63,236 bases of DNA. It comes from Bacteroidales bacterium 6E (GTDB taxonomy: Bacteria; Bacteroidota; Bacteroidia; Bacteroidales; Prolixibacteraceae). The stretch spans positions 1 to 63,236 of the forward strand of contig DF970667.1 of NCBI GenBank assembly GCA_001270045.2, given 5' to 3'. Shown piece after piece: positions 42,336 to 51,771 of this stretch. The notes beneath the pieces were generated by a model, which was given only the letters and a program-made list of their open reading frames with translations, had not been told where the DNA came from and searched no databases. Position 1 is the stretch's first letter; the number at the start of each line of letters is the position of its first letter. A program made the position numbers and the translations under genes.

Positions 42336-43910
42336 ATGAAACGACATAATACCAACCGGTTTTTACCCCTGCTGTTTCTCCTTTCGCTCCTTCTTTCTGG
42401 TGCGCTCTATGCCCAAAACACAAAGAACGTGAGCAAATGGCCCCGGGCAGTGACCTACGAAATTTTCGTGCAGTCATTCGCCGACTCGGATGGCGATGGC
42501 ATTGGCGATATCAAGGGGATGACCTCCCGCCTCGACTACCTCAGTGATTTGGGGGTGGAAGCCATCTGGCTGATGCCCATGAGCCCCTCCCCTTCGTATC
42601 ACAAATACGATGTGAGCGACTATTACGATATCCATCCTGATTACGGCACACTCGAAGACTTCAAGACCTTCGTAAAGGAAGCCCATAACAGGAATATCAG
42701 GGTGGTGATAGATATGGTCCTGAACCACAGCTCCAGCCAGAATCTCTGGTTCAAGGAAGCATTGAAGGACCAGCATATCAAGTATTGGGATTATTATGTA
42801 TGGGCGCACAAGGATGATCCTCGCGTTCAGCCAGTCATCCGGAAGATGCCCGATGGAACCGAAAGAAGGATGAGAAGCAACTGGAACGTGGTTCCGGAGA
42901 GCGACTACCTCTATTTCTCCCATTTCGGCAGGAACATGCCCGATTTAAACTTTGATAATCCCAAACTGCAACAGGAAGTCTTTAAGATTGGAAAATTCTG
43001 GCTTGGCGAAGTGGGTATCGACGGATTCAGGCTCGATGCCGCCCGACATGTATTTCCCGATGAACGGGCAACCGACAACCACAAATGGTGGGAATATTTC
43101 CTCCAGGAAATGAAAAAAGTGAAAGAAGACGTGTACATAGTGGGAGAGGTATGGGCACCTGCCGAGATTGTCGGCCCCTACCTGAATGGTATCCCGGCCC
43201 TGTTCAATTTTGACATGGGACTTGAAATCATCAAGGCAGTCAATGAAGAGAACGGAAACCAGCTGGTGGAGAAACACCGGAATATCATTGAATACTACCA
43301 GTCCATCAATCCAGACTATATCGATTGCACCTTCCTGACCAACCATGACCAGAATCGTGTAATGAGCAGTGTCAACAATGACCATGACAAGGCCAGAATG
43401 GCCGCAGCCCTTCTGTTTACGCTTCCGGGTGCCCCCTATCTGTATTATGGCGAGGAAATTGGCATGGTGGGCACAAAACCCGACCAGTATATCAGGGAAC
43501 CCTTCATTTGGGACAAAAAAGAAAAAGACCAGCTTAGGGCTACCTGGATACAGCCACGAAACTCGACGGATTCGACCATCATACCTTTGGCGGTGCAACA
43601 ACAGGACAAGAATTCGTTACTCAACTTTTACAAGTCATTGATTTCGCTAAGGAATAAAAGTTATGCCCTCACCTATGGTGATTTATCGACGGTAAAATTG
43701 CAAGGCCAACCGGCAATCTGTGCCTTTGCCAGGACAGATGCCAACCAATCGTTGCTTGTCATCCACAACCTGGGTAAAGGCAACGCAACCGTAAAACTGC
43801 CTCAGGGATACCAGGACTACAAGACCGTCCACTTCTCGACAAAAACGTCCACCGTAAAAGGCAGCCAGGTACAGGTTCCCGAATACTCAACTGTCGTACT
43901 TTCCAAATAG
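42336..43910 (+). CDS. GH13 alpha-amylase/glucosidase-like enzyme
   Basis: A 524-residue enzyme from the ATG at 42336; the open frame reaches back to 42285, but the later start gives a normal signal peptide (MKRHNTNRFLPLLFLLSLLL, cleaved near ALYAQ). Barrel motifs are YEIFVQSFADSDGDGIGDIK, then VIDMVLNHSS, nucleophile Asp234 in GFRLDAARH, acid/base Glu271 in VGEVWAP and Asp338 in LTNHDQNRV. The SDGDGIGDI loop and the overall order resemble periplasmic amylases and oligo-glucosidases (GH13_36-like). It probably degrades imported maltodextrins alongside the SusA-like enzyme, 75 bp upstream. Confidence 0.92.
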   Translation: MKRHNTNRFLPLLFLLSLLLSGALYAQNTKNVSKWPRAVTYEIFVQSFADSDGDGIGDIKGMTSRLDYLSDLGVEAIWLMPMSPSPSYHKYDVSDYYDIHPDYGTLEDFKTFVKEAHNRNIRVVIDMVLNHSSSQNLWFKEALKDQHIKYWDYYVWAHKDDPRVQPVIRKMPDGTERRMRSNWNVVPESDYLYFSHFGRNMPDLNFDNPKLQQEVFKIGKFWLGEVGIDGFRLDAARHVFPDERATDNHKWWEYFLQEMKKVKEDVYIVGEVWAPAEIVGPYLNGIPALFNFDMGLEIIKAVNEENGNQLVEKHRNIIEYYQSINPDYIDCTFLTNHDQNRVMSSVNNDHDKARMAAALLFTLPGAPYLYYGEEIGMVGTKPDQYIREPFIWDKKEKDQLRATWIQPRNSTDSTIIPLAVQQQDKNSLLNFYKSLISLRNKSYALTYGDLSTVKLQGQPAICAFARTDANQSLLVIHNLGKGNATVKLPQGYQDYKTVHFSTKTSTVKGSQVQVPEYSTVVLSK

Positions 43911-44007
43911 CGTTCGAGACATCCCTTGCGGGTTGATTTTCAATGAGAGTGAGATCGGTGACGACCTCTCTCCATAACAGTCATATCATATTTTTAAATT
44001 TAAATAA

Positions 44008-45384
44008 ATGAAAATTAGATATTTATTGATTTCAATCTTCGCAATCAGCCTCACTGTCCTTTCCTGCATGGCGCAGGAACCGGAACTGCTCGTTGAGGCC
44101 GCACCGAAGGAAGTGGTAAAACAGTACGGGATTCCATTCGATAAGGTACCCGACCGTCGCGACGTCACCATTTACCAGGTTAATATCCGAAGTTTCAGTA
44201 AAGAGGGCAATTTCAAGGGAGTAACCTCCCGCCTTGATTCCATAAAAGATCTGGGTGCGAACGTCGTTTACCTGATGCCCATTTACCCCGTCGGCTCTTT
44301 GAGATCCGTCAATTCGCCCTATTGCATCCGCGATTACAACGCAGTCAATCCCGAATTCGGAACCCTTGACGACCTTCGTGAACTCGTGGACGGAGCCCAC
44401 GCCAGAGACATGGCTGTCATCCTCGACTGGGTTGCCAACCATACCTCCTTTGATCACGTTTGGATTCCAAAGCCAGGCTGGTACCAGAGAAACGAGGCCG
44501 GTGAGATCATCAATCCACCCGGACACAACTGGCGGGATGTTGCCCAGCTTGACTTTTCAAACCAGGCAATGCGGCTCGAATTGATCAGATCCATGAAGAA
44601 CTGGGTCTTGAAAGCCAATATTGACGGATTTCGCTGTGATTACTCCGACGGACCACCGTTTGACTTCTGGAAACAAGCCATAGATACGCTCAGAAACATA
44701 AAAACCCACCAGCTGCTGTTGCTCTCGGAGGGAAGCAGAAGCAACCACTTCACCGCCGGCTTTGACTATAATTTCGGTTTCGGTTTCTTTGGTAACCTGA
44801 AAAAGATCTTCCGAAATACGCAATCCGTCAAATCGCTCGAAACCTTCAACGTCTCTGATTACGCAGGTGCAGCCGATGGCCAGCAAATGGTACGTTACAC
44901 CTCCAACCACGACGTGAATGGCTCTGACGGTACGCCAATGGATCTGTTCGGGGGAGAGCGTGGATCGATGGCCGCCTTTGTGGTAGTTGCTTATATGAAG
45001 GGAATTCCCATGATCTATAACGGACAGGAAACCGGGACACCCTACCGGCTGACATTCCCCTTTACTTCAACCAGGATCCCGTGGGGAACCGATCCGACCA
45101 TGACACAGGAATATAAAAAGATTGTGGCATTCAGAAACCAAAGTAACCCCATCAGGAGAGGTGAACTGACATCGTTCTGTAGTGATGATGTTTGTGCCTT
45201 TACCAAACAATTGGACAAGGAACAGGTGTTGGTACTGGTAAATCTCAGGGATTCGACAGTCGACTTCAGCCTGACCCCTGAATTGGCCGCAATGCCTTGG
45301 AAAGACGCATTTACGGGTAAAAGCGTGACCCTCAAGGAAAAGGTTAACCTGAAGCCTTACGAATATCTTGTTGTAGAGAAATAA
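44008..45384 (+). CDS. GH13 lipoprotein, alpha-amylase-like
   Basis: A 458-residue lipoprotein (lipobox TVLSC, Cys20), shorter than typical SusG. The barrel begins at TIYQVNIRSFSKEGNFKGVT and carries nucleophile Asp211 in GFRCDYSDG, acid/base Glu241 in LLSEGSR and Asp302 in TSNHDVNG. The acid/base strand is unusual (LLLLSEGS instead of xxGE). No starch-binding domain insertion is seen. A C-terminal beta domain ends EYLVVEK. As a lipoprotein next to SusC/SusD it could act at the cell surface and produce the oligomers that are imported; periplasmic anchoring cannot be excluded. Confidence 0.9.
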   Translation: MKIRYLLISIFAISLTVLSCMAQEPELLVEAAPKEVVKQYGIPFDKVPDRRDVTIYQVNIRSFSKEGNFKGVTSRLDSIKDLGANVVYLMPIYPVGSLRSVNSPYCIRDYNAVNPEFGTLDDLRELVDGAHARDMAVILDWVANHTSFDHVWIPKPGWYQRNEAGEIINPPGHNWRDVAQLDFSNQAMRLELIRSMKNWVLKANIDGFRCDYSDGPPFDFWKQAIDTLRNIKTHQLLLLSEGSRSNHFTAGFDYNFGFGFFGNLKKIFRNTQSVKSLETFNVSDYAGAADGQQMVRYTSNHDVNGSDGTPMDLFGGERGSMAAFVVVAYMKGIPMIYNGQETGTPYRLTFPFTSTRIPWGTDPTMTQEYKKIVAFRNQSNPIRRGELTSFCSDDVCAFTKQLDKEQVLVLVNLRDSTVDFSLTPELAAMPWKDAFTGKSVTLKEKVNLKPYEYLVVEK

Positions 45385-45409
45385 TCAATCCTAAAAAAAA
45401 AGGTATAAT

Positions 45410-46195
45410 ATGAAAAATCTGATTCTATTTTTGGTGGGCCTGTTCATGGTAATACTCGCCACAGCCCAAAACCAACCCACCGCCGCACCCGGGCAACAAC
45501 AGACCGCCCCACAGCGACAACCCGAAAGGTGGGCGCCCGAAAGTACCGAATGGTACACCCCTGTTCCCCAAAAGGTTACCCCCGGTGTGGGAACCAAACC
45601 ACCGTCGGATGCCATTGTGCTGTTCGATGGAAGTGACTTGTCGAAATGGCAGTCGAGGGGAAATGAGCCAGCCAAATGGAAGGTTGAGGGTGGGATCCTG
45701 ACCGTTGAACCCGGAACAGGAACCATCACCACGAAGGAATACTTCGGGGATTTTCAGTTGCATATCGAATTCAGGTCACCGGCACCCGAAAATCACAACG
45801 GGCAGAATAGGGGCAACAGCGGTATCATGATACAGGGCCGCTATGAGGTCCAGGTGTTGGATGGCGACAACAACCCCACCTATGTCAACGGCATGGTGGG
45901 CAGCATTTACAAACAGAGTGCCCCAATGGTTAATGCCTATACCAAAAACGGGGAATGGCAGGTATATGACATTTACTGGAAAGCACCACGGTTTGGCACC
46001 GATGACAAACTGGAGTCTCCGGCAATGATTACCGTCGTGCTCAATGGCATCGTGGTCCAGAACAATTATATACTCAAGGGAACCACACCATACACCGGCA
46101 TGCCCAAATATACGGCCCATGGCCGTTTGCCACTTTCACTCCAGGACCACGGTACCAAGGTTTCGTACCGGAACATCTGGGTCAGGAATCTTTAG
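45410..46195 (+). CDS. DUF1080 protein, putative 3-keto-glucoside hydrolase
   Basis: A 261-residue exported protein: signal peptide to about residue 18 (cleavage near ATAQ), a Pro/Gln-rich linker, then the DUF1080 jelly roll with AIVLFDGSDLSKWQSRG, YFGDFQLHIEFRSPAPE, NSGIMIQGRYEVQVLDG and GRLPLSLQDHG. Members of this family have been described as 3-keto-disaccharide hydrolases, acting on glycosides oxidised at C3. It is followed at 42 bp by a Gfo/Idh/MocA oxidoreductase, the enzyme type that performs that oxidation, and preceded by three GH13 genes, so it probably works on oxidised alpha-glucosides here. Confidence 0.88.
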   Translation: MKNLILFLVGLFMVILATAQNQPTAAPGQQQTAPQRQPERWAPESTEWYTPVPQKVTPGVGTKPPSDAIVLFDGSDLSKWQSRGNEPAKWKVEGGILTVEPGTGTITTKEYFGDFQLHIEFRSPAPENHNGQNRGNSGIMIQGRYEVQVLDGDNNPTYVNGMVGSIYKQSAPMVNAYTKNGEWQVYDIYWKAPRFGTDDKLESPAMITVVLNGIVVQNNYILKGTTPYTGMPKYTAHGRLPLSLQDHGTKVSYRNIWVRNL

Positions 46196-46237
46196 CGTTT
46201 TCAAAATAGCCAATATAAATTTCCAAACCAAATCAGT

Positions 46238-47578
46238 ATGACAACCGACCGAAGAGAATTTCTGAAATATGCATCAGCCATGGCAGCCGGGCTAGGCATC
46301 AATGGCTTGCTCACGGATAAAGCTATGGGAAAGGGTTTACTCGCCAGCAGTGAAACAAGGGTTAACCTTGGAGTCATAGGCGTGGGAATGGGGTGCCGTG
46401 ATCTTCAAGGTGCCCTGAGTGGCCAATCCTGGGTTCATTGCATTGCCATGTGTGATGTTAACCGGACACGACTGGAAGAACAGGCGGCCCGGTTCAAGTC
46501 AGAATTTCCATCCCAGACGTCGGAAATCAAACTGTACAATGATTTCCGCCAACTGCTCGACAACAAGAATATACACGGTGTCATCATCGCCACTCCCGAT
46601 CATTGGCACACCTATATATTCGCCGAAGCGTTGAAGGCAGGTAAAGCGGTCTATATAGAGAAACCAGTGGCCAACTCCATTGCGGAGTGCAATGCCATGC
46701 TCGATTTGCAGAAGAAATATAAGCGGGTGGTGACAACAGGCCTATGGCAGACCAGCCAGAAATATTTCGTGGAAGCCAATGAAATCCTGAAAACCGGTGT
46801 TTTGGGCGACGTTTACAAGGTACAACTTTGGCTTTGCCAGAGTACAGATCCGAGACCTGTGGTTGAAGATGCCCCGTCGCCATCCACCCTCAATTATGAC
46901 ATGTGGCTGGGGCCTGCCCGTGAGCGGCCCCATAACCCATACCGGGTAAGAAGCTGGAGGAGTTTCTGGGACTATGGCGGAGGACAACAGACCGACTGGG
47001 GTGTACATTGGATTGATTCGGCTTTCGACGGTCTGGAGGCCCTGGGGCTCAGCAAAAGGGTATTTCCCAAGGCAGTCTATTCAACAGCCTACAAAAATCC
47101 AAAGTCTTTTAATGAGACCCCAAGTTGCCAGACGACCATTTTCCAATATGACCATTTCCATATCGAATGGGCACAGCAGGTAGCCAATCTTTACAACCGA
47201 AACCAGGGGGTGGCCTGGATCGGGAGTAAGGCTACCCTGGTGTGCAACCGCGAAGGGTATGAGCTGATTCCCTATGTAGGCAGAAACTCCGAAACATCCG
47301 TTGAACCGGTCAAGTTAACGGGACCATTCGAGGAGGGCGGAATCGAGGCCCATACCGCCAATTGGTGTGCCGCCATCCGCGACAATTCAGGGATGACAAA
47401 CAGCCCTGTCGAAAAAGGAGTATTTGCCACCATCCTGGCACATATGGCCAACATATCCTACCGGACCGGCACCACGGTAGTGTATGATCCGGGAAAGCGG
47501 TCGTTTATCGCCAATGATGCCGCCAACCAATACCTGACACCAGCATACCGGACCCCCTGGAAACTTCCCGAGGTATAA
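46238..47578 (+). CDS. Tat-exported Gfo/Idh/MocA family oxidoreductase
   Basis: A 446-residue protein with a twin-arginine leader (MTTDRREFLKYASAMAAGLG). The Rossmann domain shows LGVIGVGMGCRDL (NAD(P)-binding GxGxxG-like), IIATPDHWHTYIFAEAL and the family's conserved EKPV (YIEKPVANSI). The C-terminal alpha/beta domain has the DWGVHWIDSA motif with the likely catalytic Asp/His, and GSKATLVCNREGYE. Exported members carry a tightly bound cofactor and oxidise or isomerise sugars; several are glucoside 3-dehydrogenases. Together with the DUF1080 protein it probably forms a periplasmic 3-keto-glucoside step of the alpha-glucan locus. It is the last gene of the locus. Confidence 0.9.
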   Translation: MTTDRREFLKYASAMAAGLGINGLLTDKAMGKGLLASSETRVNLGVIGVGMGCRDLQGALSGQSWVHCIAMCDVNRTRLEEQAARFKSEFPSQTSEIKLYNDFRQLLDNKNIHGVIIATPDHWHTYIFAEALKAGKAVYIEKPVANSIAECNAMLDLQKKYKRVVTTGLWQTSQKYFVEANEILKTGVLGDVYKVQLWLCQSTDPRPVVEDAPSPSTLNYDMWLGPARERPHNPYRVRSWRSFWDYGGGQQTDWGVHWIDSAFDGLEALGLSKRVFPKAVYSTAYKNPKSFNETPSCQTTIFQYDHFHIEWAQQVANLYNRNQGVAWIGSKATLVCNREGYELIPYVGRNSETSVEPVKLTGPFEEGGIEAHTANWCAAIRDNSGMTNSPVEKGVFATILAHMANISYRTGTTVVYDPGKRSFIANDAANQYLTPAYRTPWKLPEV

Positions 47579-47950
47579 ACTTTAATCCAATTTGTGATTT
47601 TCACTTTCTTATAGACCCTGGCAGGTTACATATGTTTGTTCATCCATGAAGGATTTCAACAAATCAACGCAATATCCTTCGATGGCAAGGGCATCGACCT
47701 TGATCCAAACGTTAAAATGATACTTTGAAAAAGAGGTCATCTATCTGCCGAATACCTGGTAAAAAAGAGTCAAAATAATTATGATCTCATTTGTATTTCG
47801 AATGAGATCATAATTTATATTTGATACCAATTCGGCACATCTTAAAGTACTGAATCAGTGTACACTCCCAAGTAGTTTAATAAAACCAGGAATAATATGC
47901 GATACGGATTCCGCGAATCAGTGAAAGCTTCCTGTCAATGCGCAAGAGCA
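47579..47950. other. Intergenic region before the SUMF1-like lipoprotein
   Basis: No gene is seen in most of this stretch. It contains the 15-bp inverted repeat at 47777-47815 and the promoter box at 47816-47823. An ATG at 47897 is in frame with the following lipoprotein and could be its start. Confidence 0.5.
47777..47823 (+). promoter_or_regulatory. Perfect 15-bp inverted repeat abutting a TATATTTG box
   Basis: AATTATGATCTCATT (47777-47791) and its exact reverse complement (47801-47815) flank nine bases. TATATTTG (47816-47823), a good -7 box, starts at the next base. The symmetry directly at the promoter suggests an operator for the SUMF1-like gene; as RNA it would be a stable hairpin. Confidence 0.65.
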
Positions 47951-49204
47951 ATGAAGCCAGCGTCCATTATCATCTCCACGCTTCTTTTTTCCATCATTTT
48001 ACAGCTTTCATCATGCGACAAGCTGGAGGATCTTTTTAACAAAGACGAAGAAGTCGTTTTGTTTCCCACCACGGTGATTGGACCTAAAGATGGATCTGAG
48101 GGAGTTGGTTTGACTACTGCGATTATTGTGGGGAAATTTGATGAAACGGTGAACGCAGTTTGTGCCAGTTATATAACGGTTGGCGATGATTATAAGTCGG
48201 GACCCGGGTTTATGGATTACCTGGTCATAACGGAGGATACCCTGAATTTGTCCTCCTACGTCAAAATGAATGAGTATTCAGAATATCCGTACCCACCCGA
48301 ACCCCCTTACACATTCGATATCGTAAAGAAAAGCAGGGCCTATTTTATGCTCACGGATTTGAAACCGTCAACAAAATACTATTGGAAAATCATTCATAAT
48401 GCAGGCGACTTTCTGCTCGATGTTACACCTTTCAGGTCATTTACGACCGTTGCCCAGACCGACATTGCTTCCACTGTCGAATTCGCATCGGTTGAGGGGG
48501 GTACTTTTTGTTTTGGCGACATCTCATGTATTGCATCCAAAAAGGTAGAGGTTGAGCTAAGCGGCTACCTGATGGGCAAATTCGAAATCACCAATGGCCA
48601 GTTTGTTGATTTCCTGAACCAGACCGGATGCGATCCGATTTCAGGAAGTTCATATTATGATGCCTATTCATCGTGGGCAGCGATAAAATTCAACTTTGAA
48701 ACCGGAAGGTTTGAGTACCGGTCGGGGACAAAAAACAATCCGGCCAATACCGTTTCGTGGGATGGAGCCCTTGCCTTCTCGAATTATGTTGGCGGGAGGT
48801 TGCCAACCATGGCAGAATGGGAGTTTGCCGCAAGAGGCGGAACATTGACCCACAATTATCTCTATTCGGGAAGCAACGATCCGGAGGAAGTTGCCTGGAC
48901 CTCAAACAACACGGGCGTATTCAGGGATGTGGGTACTAAAAAGCCAAACGAATTGGGAATCCATGACATGAGCGGAAATGTTGAGGAATGGTGCTCTGAC
49001 TGGTATGCCCCATTCAATGAAGTATACCAGGCCGGGAAATACGTGAATCCAACCGGTCCGGCAACCGGGACCCAAAAAATCCTGAAAGGGGGATCGGTGT
49101 TCTCGTTGCCCATTTACTATACCGCTTCCTATCAACTCTTCCCTGGTTCGGGCATGGGCCAGCCTTTCTGGAAGATCACCGGCTTCAGGGTTGCCAAAAA
49201 CTGA
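47951..49204 (+). CDS. SUMF1-like (FGE-sulfatase fold) lipoprotein
   Basis: 417 residues from the ATG at 47951, which gives a clean lipoprotein leader (MKPASIIISTLLFSIILQLS, lipobox LSSC); the frame also allows 47897. Residues 20-150 look like one or two Ig/FN3-like domains (VIGPKDGSEGVGLTTAIIVG, LKPSTKYYWKIIHNAG). The SUMF1 domain follows: EGGTFCFGD, MGKFEITNGQFVDFLNQTG, GGRLPTMAEWEFAARGG, IHDMSGNVEEWCSDWY and KILKGGSVF ... GFRVAKN. The two copper-binding cysteines of true formylglycine-generating enzymes, normally after RGGS, are absent, so it is probably a binding or structural member and not a sulfatase-maturing enzyme. Confidence 0.85.
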   Translation: MKPASIIISTLLFSIILQLSSCDKLEDLFNKDEEVVLFPTTVIGPKDGSEGVGLTTAIIVGKFDETVNAVCASYITVGDDYKSGPGFMDYLVITEDTLNLSSYVKMNEYSEYPYPPEPPYTFDIVKKSRAYFMLTDLKPSTKYYWKIIHNAGDFLLDVTPFRSFTTVAQTDIASTVEFASVEGGTFCFGDISCIASKKVEVELSGYLMGKFEITNGQFVDFLNQTGCDPISGSSYYDAYSSWAAIKFNFETGRFEYRSGTKNNPANTVSWDGALAFSNYVGGRLPTMAEWEFAARGGTLTHNYLYSGSNDPEEVAWTSNNTGVFRDVGTKKPNELGIHDMSGNVEEWCSDWYAPFNEVYQAGKYVNPTGPATGTQKILKGGSVFSLPIYYTASYQLFPGSGMGQPFWKITGFRVAKN

Positions 49205-49328
49205 TCAAATGATTTACGGTAATTACTGACGGTTCAGGATGGTTTTACATGATTAATTGTCGGTTTTCCATTATAACACGCATCAGTTATCCCTTCCGCA
49301 AGAGCATACAGGGGGTAATCTGCGTCCA

Positions 49329-49784
49329 TTATCTCTTAATGGTCCTTTCATATAAGTCGACCCATTCGCTGACACTTATTTTGCGGGCCAGTTCAGCAAT
49401 GAGTCCGAAGGGTATCTGATCGGGCTTTTTGAAGCGAATGCAGCTTTTCCCCATATCGGGTTTTGTTTTACAGTGTTTTATATATTCCGTTACAAACCAG
49501 TCAAGGATTTCGGGATTGGCATAAATACCCATGTGGTAAAGGGCCACAAAGTTCTTTTGCGAAGCGATGCTGGCAAAAGGCAATGGTTGTTTTGGATCGC
49601 AATGATAGCCCCCGGGATACAATTCATGGGGAACAACAAACCCAATCATGCCGTAATTCATGGTTTCAGCGAATCCTTCCGGAAGATTTTCGAGAAGGAC
49701 CTTTCTTAGTTTCAGGAAGGCTTCCTTTCGATCATCAGGCAGTTGGTCAATATATTGCTGTGGTGAATCGGCCTCTGTCTTCAT
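49329..49784 (-). CDS. DUF1801 protein
   Basis: A 151-residue cytoplasmic protein with the DUF1801 (YdhG-like) fold: PQQYIDQLPDDRKEAFLKLR at the start, then PEGFAETMNYGMIGFVVP, FVALYHMGIYANPEILDWF, GKSCIRFKKPDQIPFGLIAE and the closing helix WVDLYERTIKR. These small proteins are widespread; one group is annotated as iron chaperone-like, but the function is not settled. It is in tandem with the SnoaL-like gene on the minus strand, 27 bp downstream of it, and may be co-transcribed. Confidence 0.88.
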   Translation of the reverse strand: MKTEADSPQQYIDQLPDDRKEAFLKLRKVLLENLPEGFAETMNYGMIGFVVPHELYPGGYHCDPKQPLPFASIASQKNFVALYHMGIYANPEILDWFVTEYIKHCKTKPDMGKSCIRFKKPDQIPFGLIAELARKISVSEWVDLYERTIKR

Positions 49785-49811
49785 TGGTTTTACTAATTAT
49801 TTTATAAGTTT

Positions 49812-50234
49812 TCATTGCAGCATGTCAAGGTTTCTTCCGATTGATTCTGACACAACACCGTTATCGGCATATACCTGCCAAAGCCCGATCTTATCATTAA
49901 CGACCACCGCTTTCCATGAAGCTGGAATTCGCCAGTGATTGCTGACCGCCAGATTCTTTCCGGCAGCTTTATATGTTCCGCTGGCATAGCCCGTAAGCAC
50001 AATCATCGCCTTATTTTGAAATGTATCTTCAATTTCGATTTTATAATCCGGAAACAATGAAAAATAACCGATCCACGCTTCCTTCAATCGATCATTGCCA
50101 GTCATCCTGGTCCCTCTCGAATCAATAAAGACATGGTCTTTACCCAACAGTCCAATAAGTCTGTCGATATTTGCACAATTTATTGCTTCCACAAATTCCA
50201 AAACAATCTTCAAAACCATATTGTTCTGTTTCAT
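49812..50234 (-). CDS. SnoaL-like NTF2-superfamily protein
   Basis: 140 residues from the ATG at 50234 (MKQNNMVLKIVLEFVEAINC). The open frame continues to 50429, but those residues do not belong to the fold; an ATG at 50264 is an alternative. Fold landmarks are EFVEAINCANIDRLIGLLGK, DHVFIDSRGTRMTGNDRLKE, AWIGYFSLFPDYKIEIEDTF and WRIPASWKAVV. The segment 'aWxxyFxxFPDYxxxI' is typical of SnoaL-like polyketide-cyclase relatives. Substrate unknown. It probably shares a transcript with the DUF1801 gene. Confidence 0.85.
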   Translation of the reverse strand: MKQNNMVLKIVLEFVEAINCANIDRLIGLLGKDHVFIDSRGTRMTGNDRLKEAWIGYFSLFPDYKIEIEDTFQNKAMIVLTGYASGTYKAAGKNLAVSNHWRIPASWKAVVVNDKIGLWQVYADNGVVSESIGRNLDMLQ

Positions 50235-50536
50235 TTGCGACTGACGTGATCTGCATTTTTTCATTTTCTGGCTAAGCGACAAGTAAATCAGCGATTGAAT
50301 GTAGTTAAATATTATTATCCTTTTTTGATATATGTAAATATCCCCGATAGCCCGCATACAGGGATTTTGCAGAACGTTGGTTACCCCCCTACCGTTCGCT
50401 TGAGGGTCAGATTTGCAACCCATATTCATTGTGTACTTTCCGTAAATTTTCGTAAATTTAATAGAGCCCTCCGGAGTATAAAAAGATTAACAAGACAATC
50501 ATTTTCCAATCTTCATTAACAATAAAAAACCGAGAA
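50235..50536. other. Divergent intergenic region, nothing recognised
   Basis: About 300 bases between the SnoaL-like gene and the TPR gene. Apart from the in-frame extension of the SnoaL-like frame, no gene, hairpin or clear promoter box was found. Confidence 0.4.
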
Positions 50537-51493
50537 ATGAAAACTGTTATTCTTTGCATGGTCATGCAATTCATCGCCTTTCATTTTTCCATGGCCCGGA
50601 TACCCGACATCAGCCAGGTTGGTTGTGGAGAAATGCAAACCCCCTTGTCGTGCCTCTATCCTGAACCTGAATTTTACGGGTCAACAGCCTTTGGATTCAT
50701 ATCGGATGAAGAAATGTTTTCCATCATTACAGCTACTGAATTACAAAATACTGCAGGAATCCTGACGAAAAACACCAGCCGGCAGGACACGGTCGCCACA
50801 GCTCTCCAAAGGGCCATGAACCTGATGAAAGAGGGAAAAAAGGAGGAGGCCTCCAAAATGTGCCTCGAATTGATGGAAAGCCATCCCGACCAGAGGGAAC
50901 CAGTCCAGATGTGGCTCATCATGAACATGAAAAGGTCGCCCACAGGTGAGGAAGAAGCCATCGGGTTGCTAAATGAGTTGGGCAAGACTTACCCCCAAAA
51001 TACAGCCATCGTGTTTTTCAGGGCATTTATTGAAGCGGAATACGGACAAAATGATGCCGCCCTGGCTGACATTGAGAAACTCATCCAGAGCCAGCCCGAC
51101 AGCTCGCTGAATTATATCCTGAAATGACAGGTTTTGTCGGCACAAAAGAAGCACCAGGATGCCTTTGAAGCGTTTGACCGGGCAACCGCACTCGATCCCT
51201 CCAGACCCGACGTATGGGGCATGAAGGCAAGTGCCCTGGCAGGTGCCGGGAAGTACGACGAAGCCATTGCCGCCATTAGCAAAGCAATCGAAATGGTACC
51301 TGGCCATCCTGTGGCAATATATAACCGTGCATGCATTTACTGCCTGAAAGGTGACAGGGAAAATGCCCTGGCCGACCTGAAGAAAGCTGTTTCGATCGAT
51401 GCCAAATTGAAGGAAACCGCAAAACAGGATGCTGACTTTACCACCCTGTACAACGACGAGGAGTTTAAAAAACTGACAGCGGCGACGGAATAA
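50537..51493 (+). pseudogene. Exported TPR protein interrupted by an in-frame TGA
   Basis: The first part (50537-51127, 196 codons) has a signal peptide (MKTVILCMVMQFIAFHFSMA), a linker and TPR helices (ALQRAMNLMKEGKKEEASKM, ALADIEKLIQSQPDSSLNYI), then stops at a TGA (51125-51127). The frame goes on at once without a shift to 51493 with more TPRs (HQDAFEAFDRATALDPSRPD, YDEAIAAISKAIEMVPGHPV, RENALADLKKAVSIDAKLKE). The TGA falls inside a repeat, ILK-stop-QVLSAQKK, where Gly would fit (GGA to TGA is one change). Total length would be 318 residues. It is either a recent nonsense mutation or a sequencing error; other genes here use TGA as a normal stop. Confidence 0.8.
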
Positions 51494-51771
51494 GCCAGGC
51501 TATCATACGTGGTCCGGTTCAGCGAACCATGAGATGGGTCAATATTTAACATTTACAAAAACAATAAACTGATGCTCTTGGCCTCTCTAAACACCATGGG
51601 ATTCAAGGTATCAGAGGTTGCAATATCAGTAAAACAGATATCTCTGAAAAAATCAATATTTCTTCCCCATAATCTGACATTACAAGGGTGAGAAACAAAA
51701 GTGAAGGACTTTTCATGAACCTTCAGCCATTCTTTATGCCTCAAAACAGGAATATAAAATGGCTGGCTAAT

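Noticed and set aside
51125-51127. TGA as a recoded glycine or selenocysteine codon
   Set aside because: Neighbouring genes end normally in TGA, no SECIS-like structure is apparent, and a single point change explains the break.
51553-51744. Minus-strand frame reading HPCNVRLWGRNIDFFRDIC
   Set aside because: Protein-like in places but no start context, partner or family; may be a decayed gene, not enough to annotate.
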